A stretch of 64,000 nt of DNA, taken from positions 564,716-628,715 of the forward strand of contig NZ_JAHKSN010000001.1 in NCBI RefSeq assembly GCF_018863415.1, in the 5' to 3' direction. Position 1 is the first letter of the stretch, and every line of letters begins with the position of its first letter. The position numbers and the translations under genes are program-made. Below are positions 9,580-18,866 of the stretch, piece after piece. This DNA is from Deinococcus aestuarii (GTDB lineage Bacteria > Deinococcota > Deinococci > Deinococcales > Deinococcaceae). A model generated the notes under the pieces. It was not told where the DNA came from. It saw only the letters and a program-made list of their open reading frames with translations, and searched no databases.

Positions 9580-11079
9580 TCAGGCCAGCTCACGCGGCCG
9601 GTACGTGACGGCCTCGGCGAGGTGCGCCTCGCTGATGTCGGCGCTGCCCGCGAGGTCGGCCACGGTCCGGGCGACGCGCACAACCCGGTCAAAGCCCCGC
9701 CCGGTCAGGTTGAGCTGCCGGGCGGCGGCGCGCAGGAAGGCGTCGGGACCGGGGCGCAACGCCGCGTGACGCCGCAGGGCCTGCCCGCCGAGGTCGCTGT
9801 TGCGGCCCCCCTGCCGGGCGAGCATCGCCTCGCGGGCGCGGGCCACCCGGGCGCGAACCTGAGCGCTGTTCTCCGTCTCCGGGGCGCGGCTCAGCTCGTC
9901 CACCGTCAGGCGCGGCACCTTCACCGTGAGGTCGATGCGGTCGAGAAGCGGCCCGCTGAGGCGCCCGGCATAGCGGGTGCGCTCGACCGGCGTGCACTTG
10001 CAGGCCTTCTCGGGGTCACCGTGATGGCCGCAGGGGCACGGGTTCATGGCCGCGATCAGTTGGAAGCGGGCGGGATAGCTCACGGTGGCGCGGGCGCGGC
10101 TGATCGTGACGTGCCCGTCTTCGAGGGGCTGGCGGAGCGTTTCGAGCGCCTTGCGGGAGAATTCGGGGAATTCGTCGAGGAAGAGGACGCCTCTATGCGC
10201 GAGAGAGACCTCGCCGGGCTTGGGCACCCCCCCGCCCCCGATCAGCCCGGCATCGGAGACGGTGTGGTGGGGGGAGCGGTAGGGCGCCTGACCGACGAGC
10301 CCTCCCCGGGCGGCGAGGAGCCCGGCGGCGGAGTGGATGCGGGTAACCTCCAGCGCCTCGGCACGCGTGAGGGGCGGGGTAAGGCCGGGAGCGCGGCGGG
10401 CGAGCATGGTCTTGCCGCTTCCCGGCGAGCCCACGAGGAGCAGGTTGTGCCCGCCCGCGACGGCGATCTCCAGCGCGCGCTTCGCCGCCGTCTGCCCTTT
10501 GAGGTCGGCGAGGTCGAGGAGGGCGTCCGCCCCCGCCGCGGGCTCGGGCGGGGGGGCCTCGGTGAGGAGGGTCTGGCCGGTGAGGTGCCGCACCGCGTCC
10601 TCCAGGGTCCGCGCCCCGTATACCTGCACCCCGTCGATCAGGGCCGCCTCGGAGGCGTTGCCCGCGGGCAGCAGGGCGGGCAGGTGTTCCTGCGCGGCGA
10701 GCAGGGCGAGGTTCACCGCCCCGGCGATGGACCGCAGCGACCCGTCGAGGGCGAGTTCCCCGGCGCTCACCACGCCCGCGAGCGCGGAGGCGGGCAACAG
10801 TTCCTGCGCGGCGAGCAGCCCGAGCGCGATGGGCAGGTCGTACAGCGGCCCCTCCTTCCGCAGGTCGGCGGGCGCCAGATTGACCGTGATGCGCGCCGCC
10901 GGAAAGGGCAGGCCCGCATTGCGAACGGCGGCCCGCACCCGCTCGCGCGCCTCACTGACCGCCTGGTCAGGAAGCCCGACCACGGTGAAGGCGGGGAGGC
11001 CCGGGCTGACGTCCACCTCGACCTCGACGGGCACGGCGTCCACGCCGATCAAGGCGACGCTGCGGGCGCGGGCGAGCAT
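9580..11079 (-). CDS. comM: ComM/YifB-type AAA+ helicase, Mg-chelatase-like
   Basis: ComM is a hexameric AAA+ branch-migration helicase that extends heteroduplex during natural transformation. The 499 residues begin [20 protein letters not shown] with the ChlI-like N-terminal domain. Walker A is [10 protein letters not shown], Walker B is [11 protein letters not shown], and the sensor segment is [40 protein letters not shown] and a C-terminal Mg_chelatase_C segment ([23 protein letters not shown]) are also family hallmarks. The frame extends to 11205, but the conserved start is the ATG at 11079. Its presence fits the natural competence of Deinococcus. Confidence 0.92.
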   Translation of the reverse strand: MLARARSVALIGVDAVPVEVEVDVSPGLPAFTVVGLPDQAVSEARERVRAAVRNAGLPFPAARITVNLAPADLRKEGPLYDLPIALGLLAAQELLPASALAGVVSAGELALDGSLRSIAGAVNLALLAAQEHLPALLPAGNASEAALIDGVQVYGARTLEDAVRHLTGQTLLTEAPPPEPAAGADALLDLADLKGQTAAKRALEIAVAGGHNLLLVGSPGSGKTMLARRAPGLTPPLTRAEALEVTRIHSAAGLLAARGGLVGQAPYRSPHHTVSDAGLIGGGGVPKPGEVSLAHRGVLFLDEFPEFSRKALETLRQPLEDGHVTISRARATVSYPARFQLIAAMNPCPCGHHGDPEKACKCTPVERTRYAGRLSGPLLDRIDLTVKVPRLTVDELSRAPETENSAQVRARVARAREAMLARQGGRNSDLGGQALRRHAALRPGPDAFLRAAARQLNLTGRGFDRVVRVARTVADLAGSADISEAHLAEAVTYRPRELA

Positions 11080-11304
11080 CAACCCCCCCGCGGGAACCGG
11101 CCCGCCACACGCCGCGTCCTGCGGGCCCCGCCGCCCCGGGTCGTCGCCATCTCGTCCAAGCTCACGGGGGCAGTCTAGCGAAGGGCGCCCCCCTTCAGCA
11201 GGCAACCTCGCGCCCTGGAGCGTCTTTTCGACCCCCCATGATGGGGGTAGACCGCAACGCGAACACCGCCCCCGGTGGGCAGGGGCGGCGGGGCGAGCGG
11301 GAGG

Positions 11305-11592
11305 TCAGCCCTCCTGTGGCTTGTTCGGAGCGGGCGTCACGGCCTGGGGGGTGACGGCCTGCACGGGCTGGGGCGCGGCGCTCGCCACCACGGTCCGCAC
11401 GGGGGCGGGCTGGGCGGCAGGCGTCTCGCGGAAGCTGCCCTCCAGCTCTTCCTTGAGGCCCTGGGTGCCCCGGCGGAACTCGCGGATGCCCGCGCCGAGG
11501 CTCTTGCCGAGTTCGGGCAATTTGCGCGGCCCGAAGACGAGCAGCGCGATGAGGAGAATGACGAGCAATTCACCGGGTCCGATATTGGGCAT
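11305..11592 (-). CDS. tatA: Sec-independent protein translocase subunit TatA
   Basis: TatA forms the pore of the twin-arginine export system in the cytoplasmic membrane. The 95 residues start with a short N-terminus and one transmembrane helix (GPGELLVILLIALLVFG). The hinge FGPRKLPELGKSLG and an amphipathic helix to about residue 50 follow, ending in a Pro/Ala/Val-rich tail. The invariant FGP and KLP are intact. The ribosome-binding site GGAGGACC precedes the ATG. tatB and tatC are not in the window. A TatB assignment is less likely given the FGPRKLPELG signature and short length. Confidence 0.92.
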   Translation of the reverse strand: MPNIGPGELLVILLIALLVFGPRKLPELGKSLGAGIREFRRGTQGLKEELEGSFRETPAAQPAPVRTVVASAAPQPVQAVTPQAVTPAPNKPQEG

Positions 11593-11697
11593 CTTGGGTC
11601 CTCCGTGACGTGGACGGAGCGTGGAAAGCGGCGTCCTGTCAGGAGTCTACCCCCGCGACCTGAGACAAACGTCAGGGGGCCTTTTCCCGGCGGCGCC

Positions 11698-13647
11698 TCA
11701 GGTCCCGGTGCCGTTGTCCTCCGGCCCTTCGCGGTAGGCCCGCAGCGTGCCGTTCATAAAGGCCACGTACAGCGTCCCGCCGGCGGCGAGCGGCGTGGCC
11801 TGCACCCCCTCGCGCTCCTGGTGGCGCCAGCGCACCTTTCCGCTGCGCACGTCCAGCGCGACGAGTTCGCCCTCCTCGGAGGCGAGGAAGACGAGCCCGG
11901 CACTCACCACCGGGCTGGCGGTCACGCGGCCCTCCAGCGCGAAGGTCCACACGTCCTCGCCGTCGGAAAGCCGCAGGGCCCGCACCGTACCCCCCCACCC
12001 GGCCACGACAGCGAGGTCCCCGGTCACCGCCGGGGCGGCCCAGATTTCGTCCTCCACGTCGTAGGTCCAGAGGGTCGGCTCGGGCTGGACGAGGGCCGCG
12101 CGCCCCGAGGCCGCACTCAGGCTCAGGGCGTGGACCTCGCCGGGCCAGGTGGGAATGACCAGGGTGGCTGACCCCGGTCCGGTCGGCGCGAGGGCGGGCG
12201 TGGCGTGCACCGTGCCGACCTCCACCTTCCACAGCGGCGTGCCCTCCCGCGCGTCGAGGGCGTGCAGCCAGCCGTTCTCGTCGCACAAGAGGGCCGCCCC
12301 CGCCCACACGACGGGAGAGGCGGCCACCGGCCCCGCCGCCCGGTAGGCCCAGGCGAGTTCGCCGCTTCGCGCGTGCAGGGCGTGGAGGTGCCCGTCGCGG
12401 CTGGTGGCGAGGACCCGCTCGCCCCAGAGGGTCGGTGCCCCGGTGAACTCGGCCCGCGCCTGGTGGAGCCAGCCCTCCGCCCCGTCCCAGAGCCGCACCC
12501 GCCGCAGGGTCCCGTCCCACCCGCCGTACAGCACCGCCCCGCCCGTGAAGGTCGCCGGGGCCGTCACCTCGTCGCGCGCCGCGTAGGTCGCGTAGGGGCG
12601 CCCGGAGGCGTGGGTCAGGACGAGCTGCCCCCCCCGCGTCCCCACCGCCACGAGGTCCCCCTCCCCCACCACGGCGGCGGGCCAGGTCACCTCGCCGGGC
12701 AGGGCCACGCTCCAGGCCTCGCACAGTCCCTCCACCCGGGCCGGGCCGTCGGGGTGTTCGCCGGTGCGGGCGCGGCCTCCCCGGTACTGCCCGCGCGCGT
12801 GCCGGGTCCACACGTCCCGCCGGGCCAGGGCCCACAGGTGCGTGACCGCCTCGCCGCTCCCCGGGCGGTCTTCCGGCCTCTTGGCGAGGAGGGCGAGCAG
12901 CACGCGGGCCACCGCATCGGGGACGGCGGGGTTGAGGTCGCGCGGATCGGGCGGCGGCTCGTAGACGTGCTGGTAGAGCACGCTTTGGTCGCTGTCGCCG
13001 ACGAAGGGCGGCGAGCCGCAGGCGACCCGGTACAGCACGGCGCCGAGGGCGTAGAGGTCGCTGCGGGGGCCGACCCCCACCCCGCGCGCCTGCTCGGGGG
13101 CCATGTAGGCGGGCGTGCCCAGCGTCACCCCCGAGCGGGTGAGGTGCCGGGTGTGGTCGCTGAGGGCCACCAGCCCGAAGTCCATGATGCGCGGCAGCCG
13201 GGCGTCGTCGAGGAGCACGTTGCCGGGCGTCAGGTCGCGGTGGACGATCCCGTGGCCGTGGATGTGGGCCAGCGCCCGCGAGGCGAAGGCGGCGGCGGTC
13301 AGGAAGTGCGCCAGCGGTCCGGGCGCGTCCTCCAGCGGCCCGAGCGCCGTGATCGGCCCGCCCGAAAGGAGCGGCATGGTGAAAAAAACCCGCTCCGCCC
13401 CGCTCGGCTCCCGCATCTCGCCGAGGTCGAGGACGGGCACCACGCCGGGGTGGGTCAGCCGCGCGAGGGTCCGCACCTCCCGCAGGAAGCGCGCCCGCTC
13501 GGCGTCGTTGGTGTGGGGGTGCAAGACCTTGACGGCCACCTCGCGGTCGAGGTGGGTGTCCAGGGCGCGGTACACCTTCGCGCTGCCGCCTTCCCCCAGC
13601 AGGGCGCGCAGCACGTAACGCTCGGTGACGGTCGCCCCGATCTCCAT
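11698..13647 (-). CDS. rqkA: Ser/Thr kinase with C-terminal PQQ-type beta-propeller, RqkA-like
   Basis: The 649 residues start with a eukaryotic-type kinase domain (about 8-265): glycine loop [16 protein letters not shown] lysine, [11 protein letters not shown] catalytic loop, IMDFGLV and APEQARG. A region of repeated blades follows (about 300-640) with [48 protein letters not shown] and [16 protein letters not shown], typical of PQQ/propeller repeats. This order matches the D. radiodurans DNA-damage-responsive kinase RqkA; orthology is inferred. No transmembrane helix is evident. A TAGACT hexamer (13656-13661) lies 8 nt before the ATG, or 5 nt before an in-frame TTG at 13650, so the exact start is uncertain. 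Confidence 0.8.
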   Translation of the reverse strand: MEIGATVTERYVLRALLGEGGSAKVYRALDTHLDREVAVKVLHPHTNDAERARFLREVRTLARLTHPGVVPVLDLGEMREPSGAERVFFTMPLLSGGPITALGPLEDAPGPLAHFLTAAAFASRALAHIHGHGIVHRDLTPGNVLLDDARLPRIMDFGLVALSDHTRHLTRSGVTLGTPAYMAPEQARGVGVGPRSDLYALGAVLYRVACGSPPFVGDSDQSVLYQHVYEPPPDPRDLNPAVPDAVARVLLALLAKRPEDRPGSGEAVTHLWALARRDVWTRHARGQYRGGRARTGEHPDGPARVEGLCEAWSVALPGEVTWPAAVVGEGDLVAVGTRGGQLVLTHASGRPYATYAARDEVTAPATFTGGAVLYGGWDGTLRRVRLWDGAEGWLHQARAEFTGAPTLWGERVLATSRDGHLHALHARSGELAWAYRAAGPVAASPVVWAGAALLCDENGWLHALDAREGTPLWKVEVGTVHATPALAPTGPGSATLVIPTWPGEVHALSLSAASGRAALVQPEPTLWTYDVEDEIWAAPAVTGDLAVVAGWGGTVRALRLSDGEDVWTFALEGRVTASPVVSAGLVFLASEEGELVALDVRSGKVRWRHQEREGVQATPLAAGGTLYVAFMNGTLRAYREGPEDNGTGT

Positions 13648-13738
13648 CAAGGACGAGTCTAGCGCCGCGCCCCGGAAGGGGCCGGAAAGCGGGGGCGGGT
13701 CGTCTGGAGGAGGCCTGCGGTGACCCCCACCTCCCCCA

Positions 13739-15133
13739 CTACCTCAAGACGGGCGCGGCCTTCTCCTCCGCCTCGGGGGCGGGCTGGGACACCGGGGGCA
13801 GCGTGACGGTCAAGGCGGCCTCCCCCCCCGCCCAGCCCATGAAGGCGTCCAGGCCGCGGCGGAACATCACCGGGCGTTTCTCGCGCTTGCCGAGCTTGCG
13901 GCGTCCCTCGGGAACGGGAATCTCGGGCACGAGCGCCCAGTTCACGTTCATGGGCTGGAAGCCCCTGGGGTTGGCGGAGGCGAGGTAGCGCACCAGGCCG
14001 CCCAGCATGGACTCGGCGGGAGGAGTCAGGGGTGAATGACCCAGGGCGAGCCGCGCCGCGTTCAACCCCGCCAGCCAGCCCGTCGCCGCCGATTCCAGAT
14101 ACCCCTCGGTGCCCGCCAGCACGCCCGCGACGAACTTGGTGGGGTCGGCGCGGAGCCCCAGGGTCGAGTCCAGCACCTCCGGCGCGTTGAGGTACGTGTT
14201 GCGGTGCATCACCCCGTAGCGGACGACCTCGGCGTTCTCCAGGCCCGGAATGAGCTGCACCACCGCCTTCTGGTCGCCCCACTTCAGGCCGGTCTGGAAG
14301 CCGACGAGGGACCACAGCCGCCCCTCGCGGTCCTCCTGGCGCAGTTGGGCGACGGCGTAGGGCCAGCGCCCGGTGCGGGGGTCGTCGAGGCCCTTGGGCG
14401 ACATCGGGCCGAAACGGGGCGTGTCCACGCCGCGGCGGGCGATCTCCTCGATGGGCATACAGCCCTCGAAAAATTCGAGCTTCTCCCAGTCGTGGGGGGT
14501 ATGAGAGCGGGCCTGCTCCAGCGCCCCGAAGAAGCGCAGGTACTCCTCCTTGGTGAAGGGGCAGTTGATGTAGTCGGCGCTCTGGTCGTAGCGCCCGGCC
14601 CGCCATGCCCTGCGCATGTCGATGCTCTCGAAGGCGATCACAGGGGCGGCGGCGTCGTAGAAGCTCAGCCGCTCGCTCCCCGTGACTCGGGCGAGGTCCG
14701 CAGCGAGCGCGTCGGAGGTCAGCGGCCCGGAGGCGACCACGGCGATGCCCTCCGGCACCCGCTCGACCTCGCCCTCCACGACCTCGATGAGGGGATGTTC
14801 GCGGACGGCGCGGGTGACGCGGGCGCTGAACTCCTCGCGCTCGACGGCGAGGGCATTCCCGGCGGGGAGGCGGGAGGCGTCCGCCGAGAGGACGATCTCG
14901 CCGCCCACACTGCGGAGTTCGGCCTGGAGGAGCCCCTTGGCCTGCATCTCGCCCTCGCCGCCCAGGGAGTTGGAGCACACCAGCTCCGCGAAGTTCCCCG
15001 AACGGTGGGCGGGCGTCATCTTGACGGGGCGCATCTCATGGAGGCGTACCCGCACTCCTGTTCCGGCCGCTGCGAGCGCCGCCTGCGACCCCGCCAGCCC
15101 CGCGCCGATGACTGTGATTTCCGGGAAGCTCAT
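13739..15133 (-). CDS. trmFO: Folate-dependent tRNA (uracil-54-C5)-methyltransferase TrmFO
   Basis: TrmFO makes m5U54 in the tRNA T-loop using methylenetetrahydrofolate and FADH2. The 464 residues open with the FAD Rossmann motif [13 protein letters not shown]. They carry [24 protein letters not shown] with a conserved Cys, and [11 protein letters not shown] with the second Cys. [21 protein letters not shown] lies near the C-terminus. All are family hallmarks. A TACACT hexamer (15142-15147) ends 8 nt before the ATG, or 5 nt before an in-frame GTG at 15136. The tRNA-modifying GTPase gene mnmE is also in the window. Confidence 0.93.
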   Translation of the reverse strand: MSFPEITVIGAGLAGSQAALAAAGTGVRVRLHEMRPVKMTPAHRSGNFAELVCSNSLGGEGEMQAKGLLQAELRSVGGEIVLSADASRLPAGNALAVEREEFSARVTRAVREHPLIEVVEGEVERVPEGIAVVASGPLTSDALAADLARVTGSERLSFYDAAAPVIAFESIDMRRAWRAGRYDQSADYINCPFTKEEYLRFFGALEQARSHTPHDWEKLEFFEGCMPIEEIARRGVDTPRFGPMSPKGLDDPRTGRWPYAVAQLRQEDREGRLWSLVGFQTGLKWGDQKAVVQLIPGLENAEVVRYGVMHRNTYLNAPEVLDSTLGLRADPTKFVAGVLAGTEGYLESAATGWLAGLNAARLALGHSPLTPPAESMLGGLVRYLASANPRGFQPMNVNWALVPEIPVPEGRRKLGKREKRPVMFRRGLDAFMGWAGGEAALTVTLPPVSQPAPEAEEKAAPVLR

Positions 15134-15136
15134 CAC

Positions 15137-15488
15137 AAGCCAGTGTAGAGGACGGGGGGAGGTGGATTGTGGAGCGTGGAACGTGGGGGCGGAGTGAGCG
15201 CCAAGGTTGTTCAGCCTCGTTTGACCCCTCTTCTGTGGAGCTGGACCAGTCTGCGGTGCAGCTCTGCGAGTCCGACCCTCCGGGCCACCTCCCCTGAAAG
15301 GGAGGCAAAAACCTGCCCTCTATAGCGCGAATGTTGTCTCTGGCTCCCCTTGAGCGAAGCTGACTGACTCGTAGAGCTGCTTACAGGGGGTTTACCGGGG
15401 CGAGCCCATCCAGAAGTGGCTTCTGCGGTTGCCCTGAACGTGGGCCAGGAGACACCGGGCCGGGACGCGGCGCCTCATCTCCCCTTCC
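15137..15488. repeat. Intergenic stretch with a dispersed-repeat fragment
   Basis: About 350 bases lie between the divergent trmFO and DUF305 genes, with no convincing ORF. Within it, 15275-15306 holds CCCTCCGGGCCACCTCCCCT followed by GAAAGGGAGG. On the other strand this matches a segment at 48111-48152 (GCCTCCCTT, then AGGGGAGGTGGC), so a short repeat family is present. The rest shows nothing I can name. Confidence 0.5.
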
Positions 15489-15494
15489 TATACT
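15489..15494 (+). promoter_or_regulatory. -10 box TATACT, leaderless start at ATG 15501
   Basis: The hexamer is a near-consensus -10 and ends 6 nt before the ATG of the DUF305 gene. No Shine-Dalgarno sequence is present. Confidence 0.65.
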
Positions 15495-15500
15495 CGCCGC

Positions 15501-16130
15501 ATGAAGCTCCGCTCCGGCCTCCTCGCCCTGCTCGTGCTCGCCGTCCTCGCGCTCGTCGGCGTGCTGACGCTCGGCTCCCGGCTCGCCACCCCGCGGGAGG
15601 GCAGCACCGAGGTCCGCTTCGTGCGCGAGATGATCCAGCACCACTCGCAGGCGGTGGACATGGCGACGCGCATCCGCGACCGCAGCGAGGACCGCACGAT
15701 CCGGGCGCTCGCCCTCGACATCATGCTCTCCCAGCAGGAGCAGATTGGGCAGATGCGCGGCTGGCTGACGCTGTGGGGCCTGCCCTGGGGCGGCCAGGGC
15801 ATGACGGCGGAGCACGCCCGGATGATGGGCATGGCGACGCCCGCCGAACTCGGCAGCCTCGACACCCAGCCCGTCTCGCAGGCAGAAAAAACCTTCCTGC
15901 AACTGATGATTCGCCACCACCGGGGAGCCCTGGAGATGGTCGAACCCGCTCTGGAAAACGGCGTCCGGCCCGAGGTGCAGGCCCTCGCCCGGCAGGTTCA
16001 GGCGGCGCAGGGAGGCGAGATCAGGCTCATGACCCAGCTTCTCGCCGACCGGGGCGCGCAACCTCTCCCGGCCCCGGCGGGCGACGGCGGGGGGATGGAC
16101 GGCATGGAGATGGGCGGGCACCAGCATTGA
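15501..16130 (+). CDS. DUF305 family exported His/Met-rich protein
   Basis: The 209 residues start with one N-terminal hydrophobic helix (LLALLVLAVLALVGVLTLG), a membrane anchor or signal. Two ferritin-like DUF305 repeats follow: FVREMIQHHSQAVDMA (about 41-56) and FLQLMIRHHRGALEMV (about 133-148), each with the paired His of the family. The tail GGGMDGMEMGGHQH is rich in Met and His, and DUF305 proteins often sit with copper or other metal-handling genes. A metal-binding envelope role is plausible but unproven. A strong terminator follows at 16149. Confidence 0.85.
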   Translation: MKLRSGLLALLVLAVLALVGVLTLGSRLATPREGSTEVRFVREMIQHHSQAVDMATRIRDRSEDRTIRALALDIMLSQQEQIGQMRGWLTLWGLPWGGQGMTAEHARMMGMATPAELGSLDTQPVSQAEKTFLQLMIRHHRGALEMVEPALENGVRPEVQALARQVQAAQGGEIRLMTQLLADRGAQPLPAPAGDGGGMDGMEMGGHQH

Positions 16131-16148
16131 GAACGGACACGAGAGGAG

Positions 16149-16180
16149 AGCGGGCGCAGGATTTCACCTCTGCGCCCGCT
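16149..16180 (+). terminator. Terminator after the DUF305 gene
   Basis: AGCGGGCGCAG and CTGCGCCCGCT form a perfect 11-bp stem around a 10-nt loop, followed by TTCCCTTC. It lies between two convergent genes. Confidence 0.65.
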
Positions 16181-16194
16181 TCCCTTCGCCGGTC

Positions 16195-16500
16195 CTAATA
16201 CTCGTCGTCCAGCCCGTCCCGCTTGCCCTCGCGCCTTTCCTTGCGGCGCTCCTGCTTGCCGCTTTTCTTGCGGGGGCGCGGGGGCAACAGCAGCTCGTAG
16301 GTCCGGCCAGGGTCGCACATCGCGGGCTGCTCGCCGAGGCGTTCGCTGGGGTCGGCGGTGCGGAGGTTCCCGGCGGGGTGGAAGTGGCGCGCGCCGCAGT
16401 ACGGGCACTCGTCCACCACCCAGAACATCACCCGCGAGCCGGGCAGGTCGCGCAGCGTGACGTAGGCGGTGCGGACGGCGTGGCGGTCACGTTTCCCCAT
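16195..16500 (-). CDS. Zinc-ribbon-like small protein
   Basis: This 101-residue soluble protein starts MGKRDRHAVRTAYVTLRDLPG. It contains VVDECPYCGARHFHPAGNL and a later AMCDPGRTYEL. The two close cysteines, histidines and third cysteine suggest a structural zinc site. The C-terminus is strongly basic (RPRKKSGKQERRKERREGKR) and could touch nucleic acid. The frame extends to 16593, but a TAGCCT -10 hexamer (16508-16513) ends 7 nt before the ATG at 16500, which fixes the start. The function is unknown. Confidence 0.75.
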   Translation of the reverse strand: MGKRDRHAVRTAYVTLRDLPGSRVMFWVVDECPYCGARHFHPAGNLRTADPSERLGEQPAMCDPGRTYELLLPPRPRKKSGKQERRKERREGKRDGLDDEY

Positions 16501-16507
16501 GCCGGGG

Positions 16508-16513
16508 AGGCTA
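16508..16513 (-). promoter_or_regulatory. -10 box TAGCCT deciding the start at 16500
   Basis: Read on the minus strand, TAGCCT ends 7 nt before the ATG at 16500. It would lie inside the coding region if the upstream GTG/ATG extension to 16593 were used, so it supports the shorter protein. Confidence 0.5.
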
Positions 16514-16597
16514 GCGCGGGGACGGCGCAGGGATTGTGCCGCCCACCTTGCCACGAGCCACAGCGCCACCCACCCAAGCGCCCGGCCCACCACCTCC

Positions 16598-17461
16598 CTA
16601 CGGTTCTCCCTCGGTGTCGTCGCGCAGGTAGGTCACCACCGAGCGGCAGTGGGTCAGGCCCGCGCGGGCGTACAGGGCGCGGGCGGGGCGGGCGTGGTCG
16701 TGGGCGCGGGCGCGCAGGGTGCGGACCTCGGGGTGCGCGGCGGCCTCGGCGGCGGCGAGCCCCAGCAGGACACGCCCCAGCCCCTGCCCCCGGTCGGCGG
16801 GGTGGACGGCCACGTAGGTCAGGTCGGCGCGGGTGGCCTCGGCGTTGAGTTCGAGTTCGGCAAAACCCACCGCCCGCCCGCCCTGCCTCAACGCGACGAG
16901 CCGCACGTCGTCCCGCGCGAAGTGCGAGCGCAACTCGGCGTCCGTCCAGTCGAGCCGCCCCGACCAGCCGTCCTCGGCGGTGCGGAACAGCGAGCGGTAC
17001 TCCCGCGGGGAGAGGGCCGTCTCGGTGGTGTACTCGGCGGGCACGCGGGCCGCGCGGGCGAGGTGTTCGGCGCGGCCCGTGTAGAAGTCGGTGGCGTGCA
17101 TGGCCGTGAAACCCGCGTCCTCCAGCGCCTCCCGCACGGCGAGGTTGTCGCGGGCGCTGAAGGCGTAGACGGGCAGGCCGTCGGCCCGCTCGACCGCCCG
17201 CCGCAGAAGCGTGTGCAGCTCCCCGGTGCCCAGCGGCCCCTCCAGCACCAGCCCGTCGCGGAAGGGAGCGAGCCCGCAGTAGGCCTGCACGGCGCCGTCC
17301 ACCCCCTCGGCCACCAGGCAAACGCGGTCCTCGCACTCGTCGTGGAGGGCAGCGGCGTCGCGGGCATCGGGAGCGAACACCTCGCGCTCGGGCGCGTCGT
17401 CCATCCAGGACAGCAGGGCGAGCACGTCGGGGGCGTCGGTCGCTTGCATCGGGCGGATCAT
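16598..17461 (-). CDS. GNAT acetyltransferase with two GNAT-like halves
   Basis: The 287 residues form two GCN5-related halves. The N-terminal half (about 1-140, MIRPMQATDAPDVLALLSWMDD) has weak motif A. The C-terminal half has a clear one: YVAVHPADRGQGLGRVLLGLAAAEA (about 225-249), matching the RGxGxG/A acetyl-CoA loop. Tandem GNATs of this sort include mycothiol synthase-like proteins and uncharacterised stress proteins; the acceptor here is unknown. The ATG at 17461 follows CAGGAGGTG at good spacing. The frame is open further upstream to 17542. Confidence 0.8.
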   Translation of the reverse strand: MIRPMQATDAPDVLALLSWMDDAPEREVFAPDARDAAALHDECEDRVCLVAEGVDGAVQAYCGLAPFRDGLVLEGPLGTGELHTLLRRAVERADGLPVYAFSARDNLAVREALEDAGFTAMHATDFYTGRAEHLARAARVPAEYTTETALSPREYRSLFRTAEDGWSGRLDWTDAELRSHFARDDVRLVALRQGGRAVGFAELELNAEATRADLTYVAVHPADRGQGLGRVLLGLAAAEAAAHPEVRTLRARAHDHARPARALYARAGLTHCRSVVTYLRDDTEGEP

Positions 17462-17587
17462 GGGAGGACACCTCCTGGAGAACGCGGCTTCGGGGCGGTC
17501 ACCACCGGAAACGAACACCGTCAGCGTATGGACCCGCGTCATCCCCCGTCTGCCCGGCCCGTCACTCGCGCCCTTAAGGAGACGTGC

Positions 17588-17753
17588 TATATTTGCCCTA
17601 TGCCCTGAACAGGGTACGCTGCCTCCCTCCCTTTGAGCACGAAGCCGTGTTTGAGGGGTCTTTTCTTTTCAGGAGGCGGCCTCTTCCCGCAAGGACACCC
17701 GCCCCCTGAACAGGAGAGAACCACGGGGAGGTGGCCGAGACGGGAGGCCCGCC
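17588..17753 (+). promoter_or_regulatory. Promoter and structured leader of the DUF4258 gene
   Basis: TATATT (17588-17593) looks like a -10 box, leaving a leader of about 150 nt. The leader holds the palindrome CCTGAACAGG twice (inside 17603-17614 and at 17705-17714). Between them is a short hairpin (CACGAAGCCGTG) followed by the T-rich TCTTTTCTTTTC near 17662-17673. It may hold an attenuator, an operator pair or a small RNA. Confidence 0.35.
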
Positions 17754-18398
17754 GTGACGAAAGCATCTGCTCCCAGAGCACCCGCGTCCAGCCCCACCAG
17801 CCCGCGCCGCCAGGCGAAGACCGGCACGGACCTGCTCGCCCTGCGCGCGCAGCTCGCCCGCGCCGAGAAGGAGGCCCGCCGCGCGCCCACGCCGCCGCCC
17901 GCGAAGCCCGAACACCTGCGCGCCAAGCCGGTGGGGCCTCAGCGTGAGGCCGACCTCGCGGGCATCGACACCACCGATCATACGCTGACCCGCGCCCACG
18001 CCCGGCTGCGTGACGCCGTGTACGACGGCAACTACCACCTCTGCCCCCACGCTATCGGCCACGCCCGCGCCGAGGGCTTTCTCGAACAGGACATCGTGCA
18101 CGTCCTCGTCGCCGGGCGGGTGCGCGCCGTGTACCCGGAAGACCGCCGCTGGCTGGTGTGCGGCTTCTTCGAGTCGCACGGGGTGGCATTGCCCCTGCAC
18201 GTCGTCGTCGAGCACGGCCAGGGCGGGCACCTCGACGTGGTGACGGCCTTCGTGCCCAAGCACCCGCACCACCTCATCTCCCGCGCCCGCCTCGCCGTCA
18301 TGCTGCGCTACGACGACGAGAGAATCAGGACGCGGACGGCGCCAGTGGGCAACAAGCCGGGCAACCGCAGCAAGGGGAAGTGGAAGAAGGGGGGATAG
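17754..18398 (+). CDS. DUF4258-like protein with basic Pro-rich N-terminus
   Basis: The 214 residues have two parts. The N-terminal 80 or so are rich in Ala, Pro, Arg and Lys and probably disordered. The C-terminal domain (about 85-185) reads HARLRDAVYDGNYHLCPHAIGHARAEGF, then DIVHVLVAGRVRAVYPEDRRWLVCG, then LHVVVEHGQGGHLDVVTAFVP, the pattern of DUF4258. That family is related to small toxin-like RNase folds such as BrnT, but activity is not shown here. The tail GNKPGNRSKGKWKKGG is basic. The GTG start follows GGGAGGCCC, and an unusually long leader precedes it. Confidence 0.65.
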   Translation: MTKASAPRAPASSPTSPRRQAKTGTDLLALRAQLARAEKEARRAPTPPPAKPEHLRAKPVGPQREADLAGIDTTDHTLTRAHARLRDAVYDGNYHLCPHAIGHARAEGFLEQDIVHVLVAGRVRAVYPEDRRWLVCGFFESHGVALPLHVVVEHGQGGHLDVVTAFVPKHPHHLISRARLAVMLRYDDERIRTRTAPVGNKPGNRSKGKWKKGG

Positions 18399-18489
18399 CG
18401 TCGGCTCGCAAACACGATAGGGACGTTGGAAAGTTCAGAGGCGCCCTTCCTCGATGCGAGGTGGCGCCTCTTCACGTCAACACACCGAC

Positions 18490-18843
18490 TCACCTGAACG
18501 GTGGAGGAACATTTTCGAGCTGCTTATGGACACTCCAATTGCGGGGCGGAGGAGTGGACTTTGGGTCGTTCCAAGATGCACCGGCCAACAGCCACTGGGC
18601 TCTGTACTGCCGAGTGCTTTCCGGTTCAATGTCCTGGTATCCGTGTTCCACACCACAGCAGTCACAGTAGTCGAATCCCCAGCTAAAACCATCTTCCCCA
18701 TAAGGCATATAAGGTTCGATCCAGCCACATACACGACACGTATGTTTCTGCTGTTCGCTCAAGCCCTCGTAGCTGTAGCCCAAATCCATCCTCAGTAGCT
18801 TATACAAGAACGCACTTTGGGACTCTGGCCCGAATGCTCCCAC
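18490..18843 (-). CDS. Cysteine-rich CPCC-like small protein in a low-GC patch
   Basis: The 117 residues contain [18 protein letters not shown] and [19 protein letters not shown]. This CxxC pair followed by CxCCG and a Glu/Asp-rich stretch resembles the cysteine-rich CPCC family, whose members are often small orphans near toxin-immunity genes. An alternative start at 18789 ([10 protein letters not shown]) would remove 18 residues. Codon use and base composition are clearly poorer in G+C than both neighbours, pointing to transfer. It is divergent from mnmE with almost no gap. The function is unknown. Confidence 0.6.
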   Translation of the reverse strand: MGAFGPESQSAFLYKLLRMDLGYSYEGLSEQQKHTCRVCGWIEPYMPYGEDGFSWGFDYCDCCGVEHGYQDIEPESTRQYRAQWLLAGASWNDPKSTPPPRNWSVHKQLENVPPPFR

Positions 18844-18853
18844 CCTCCCCTGC

Positions 18854-18859
18854 TACCCT
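18854..18859 (+). promoter_or_regulatory. -10 box TACCCT deciding the mnmE start at GTG 18867
   Basis: TACCCT ends 7 nt before the GTG of [15 protein letters not shown]. It lies inside the longer open frame that begins at 18834 and so argues for the shorter, leaderless mnmE. Confidence 0.55.
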
Positions 18860-18866
18860 GCCCCCC

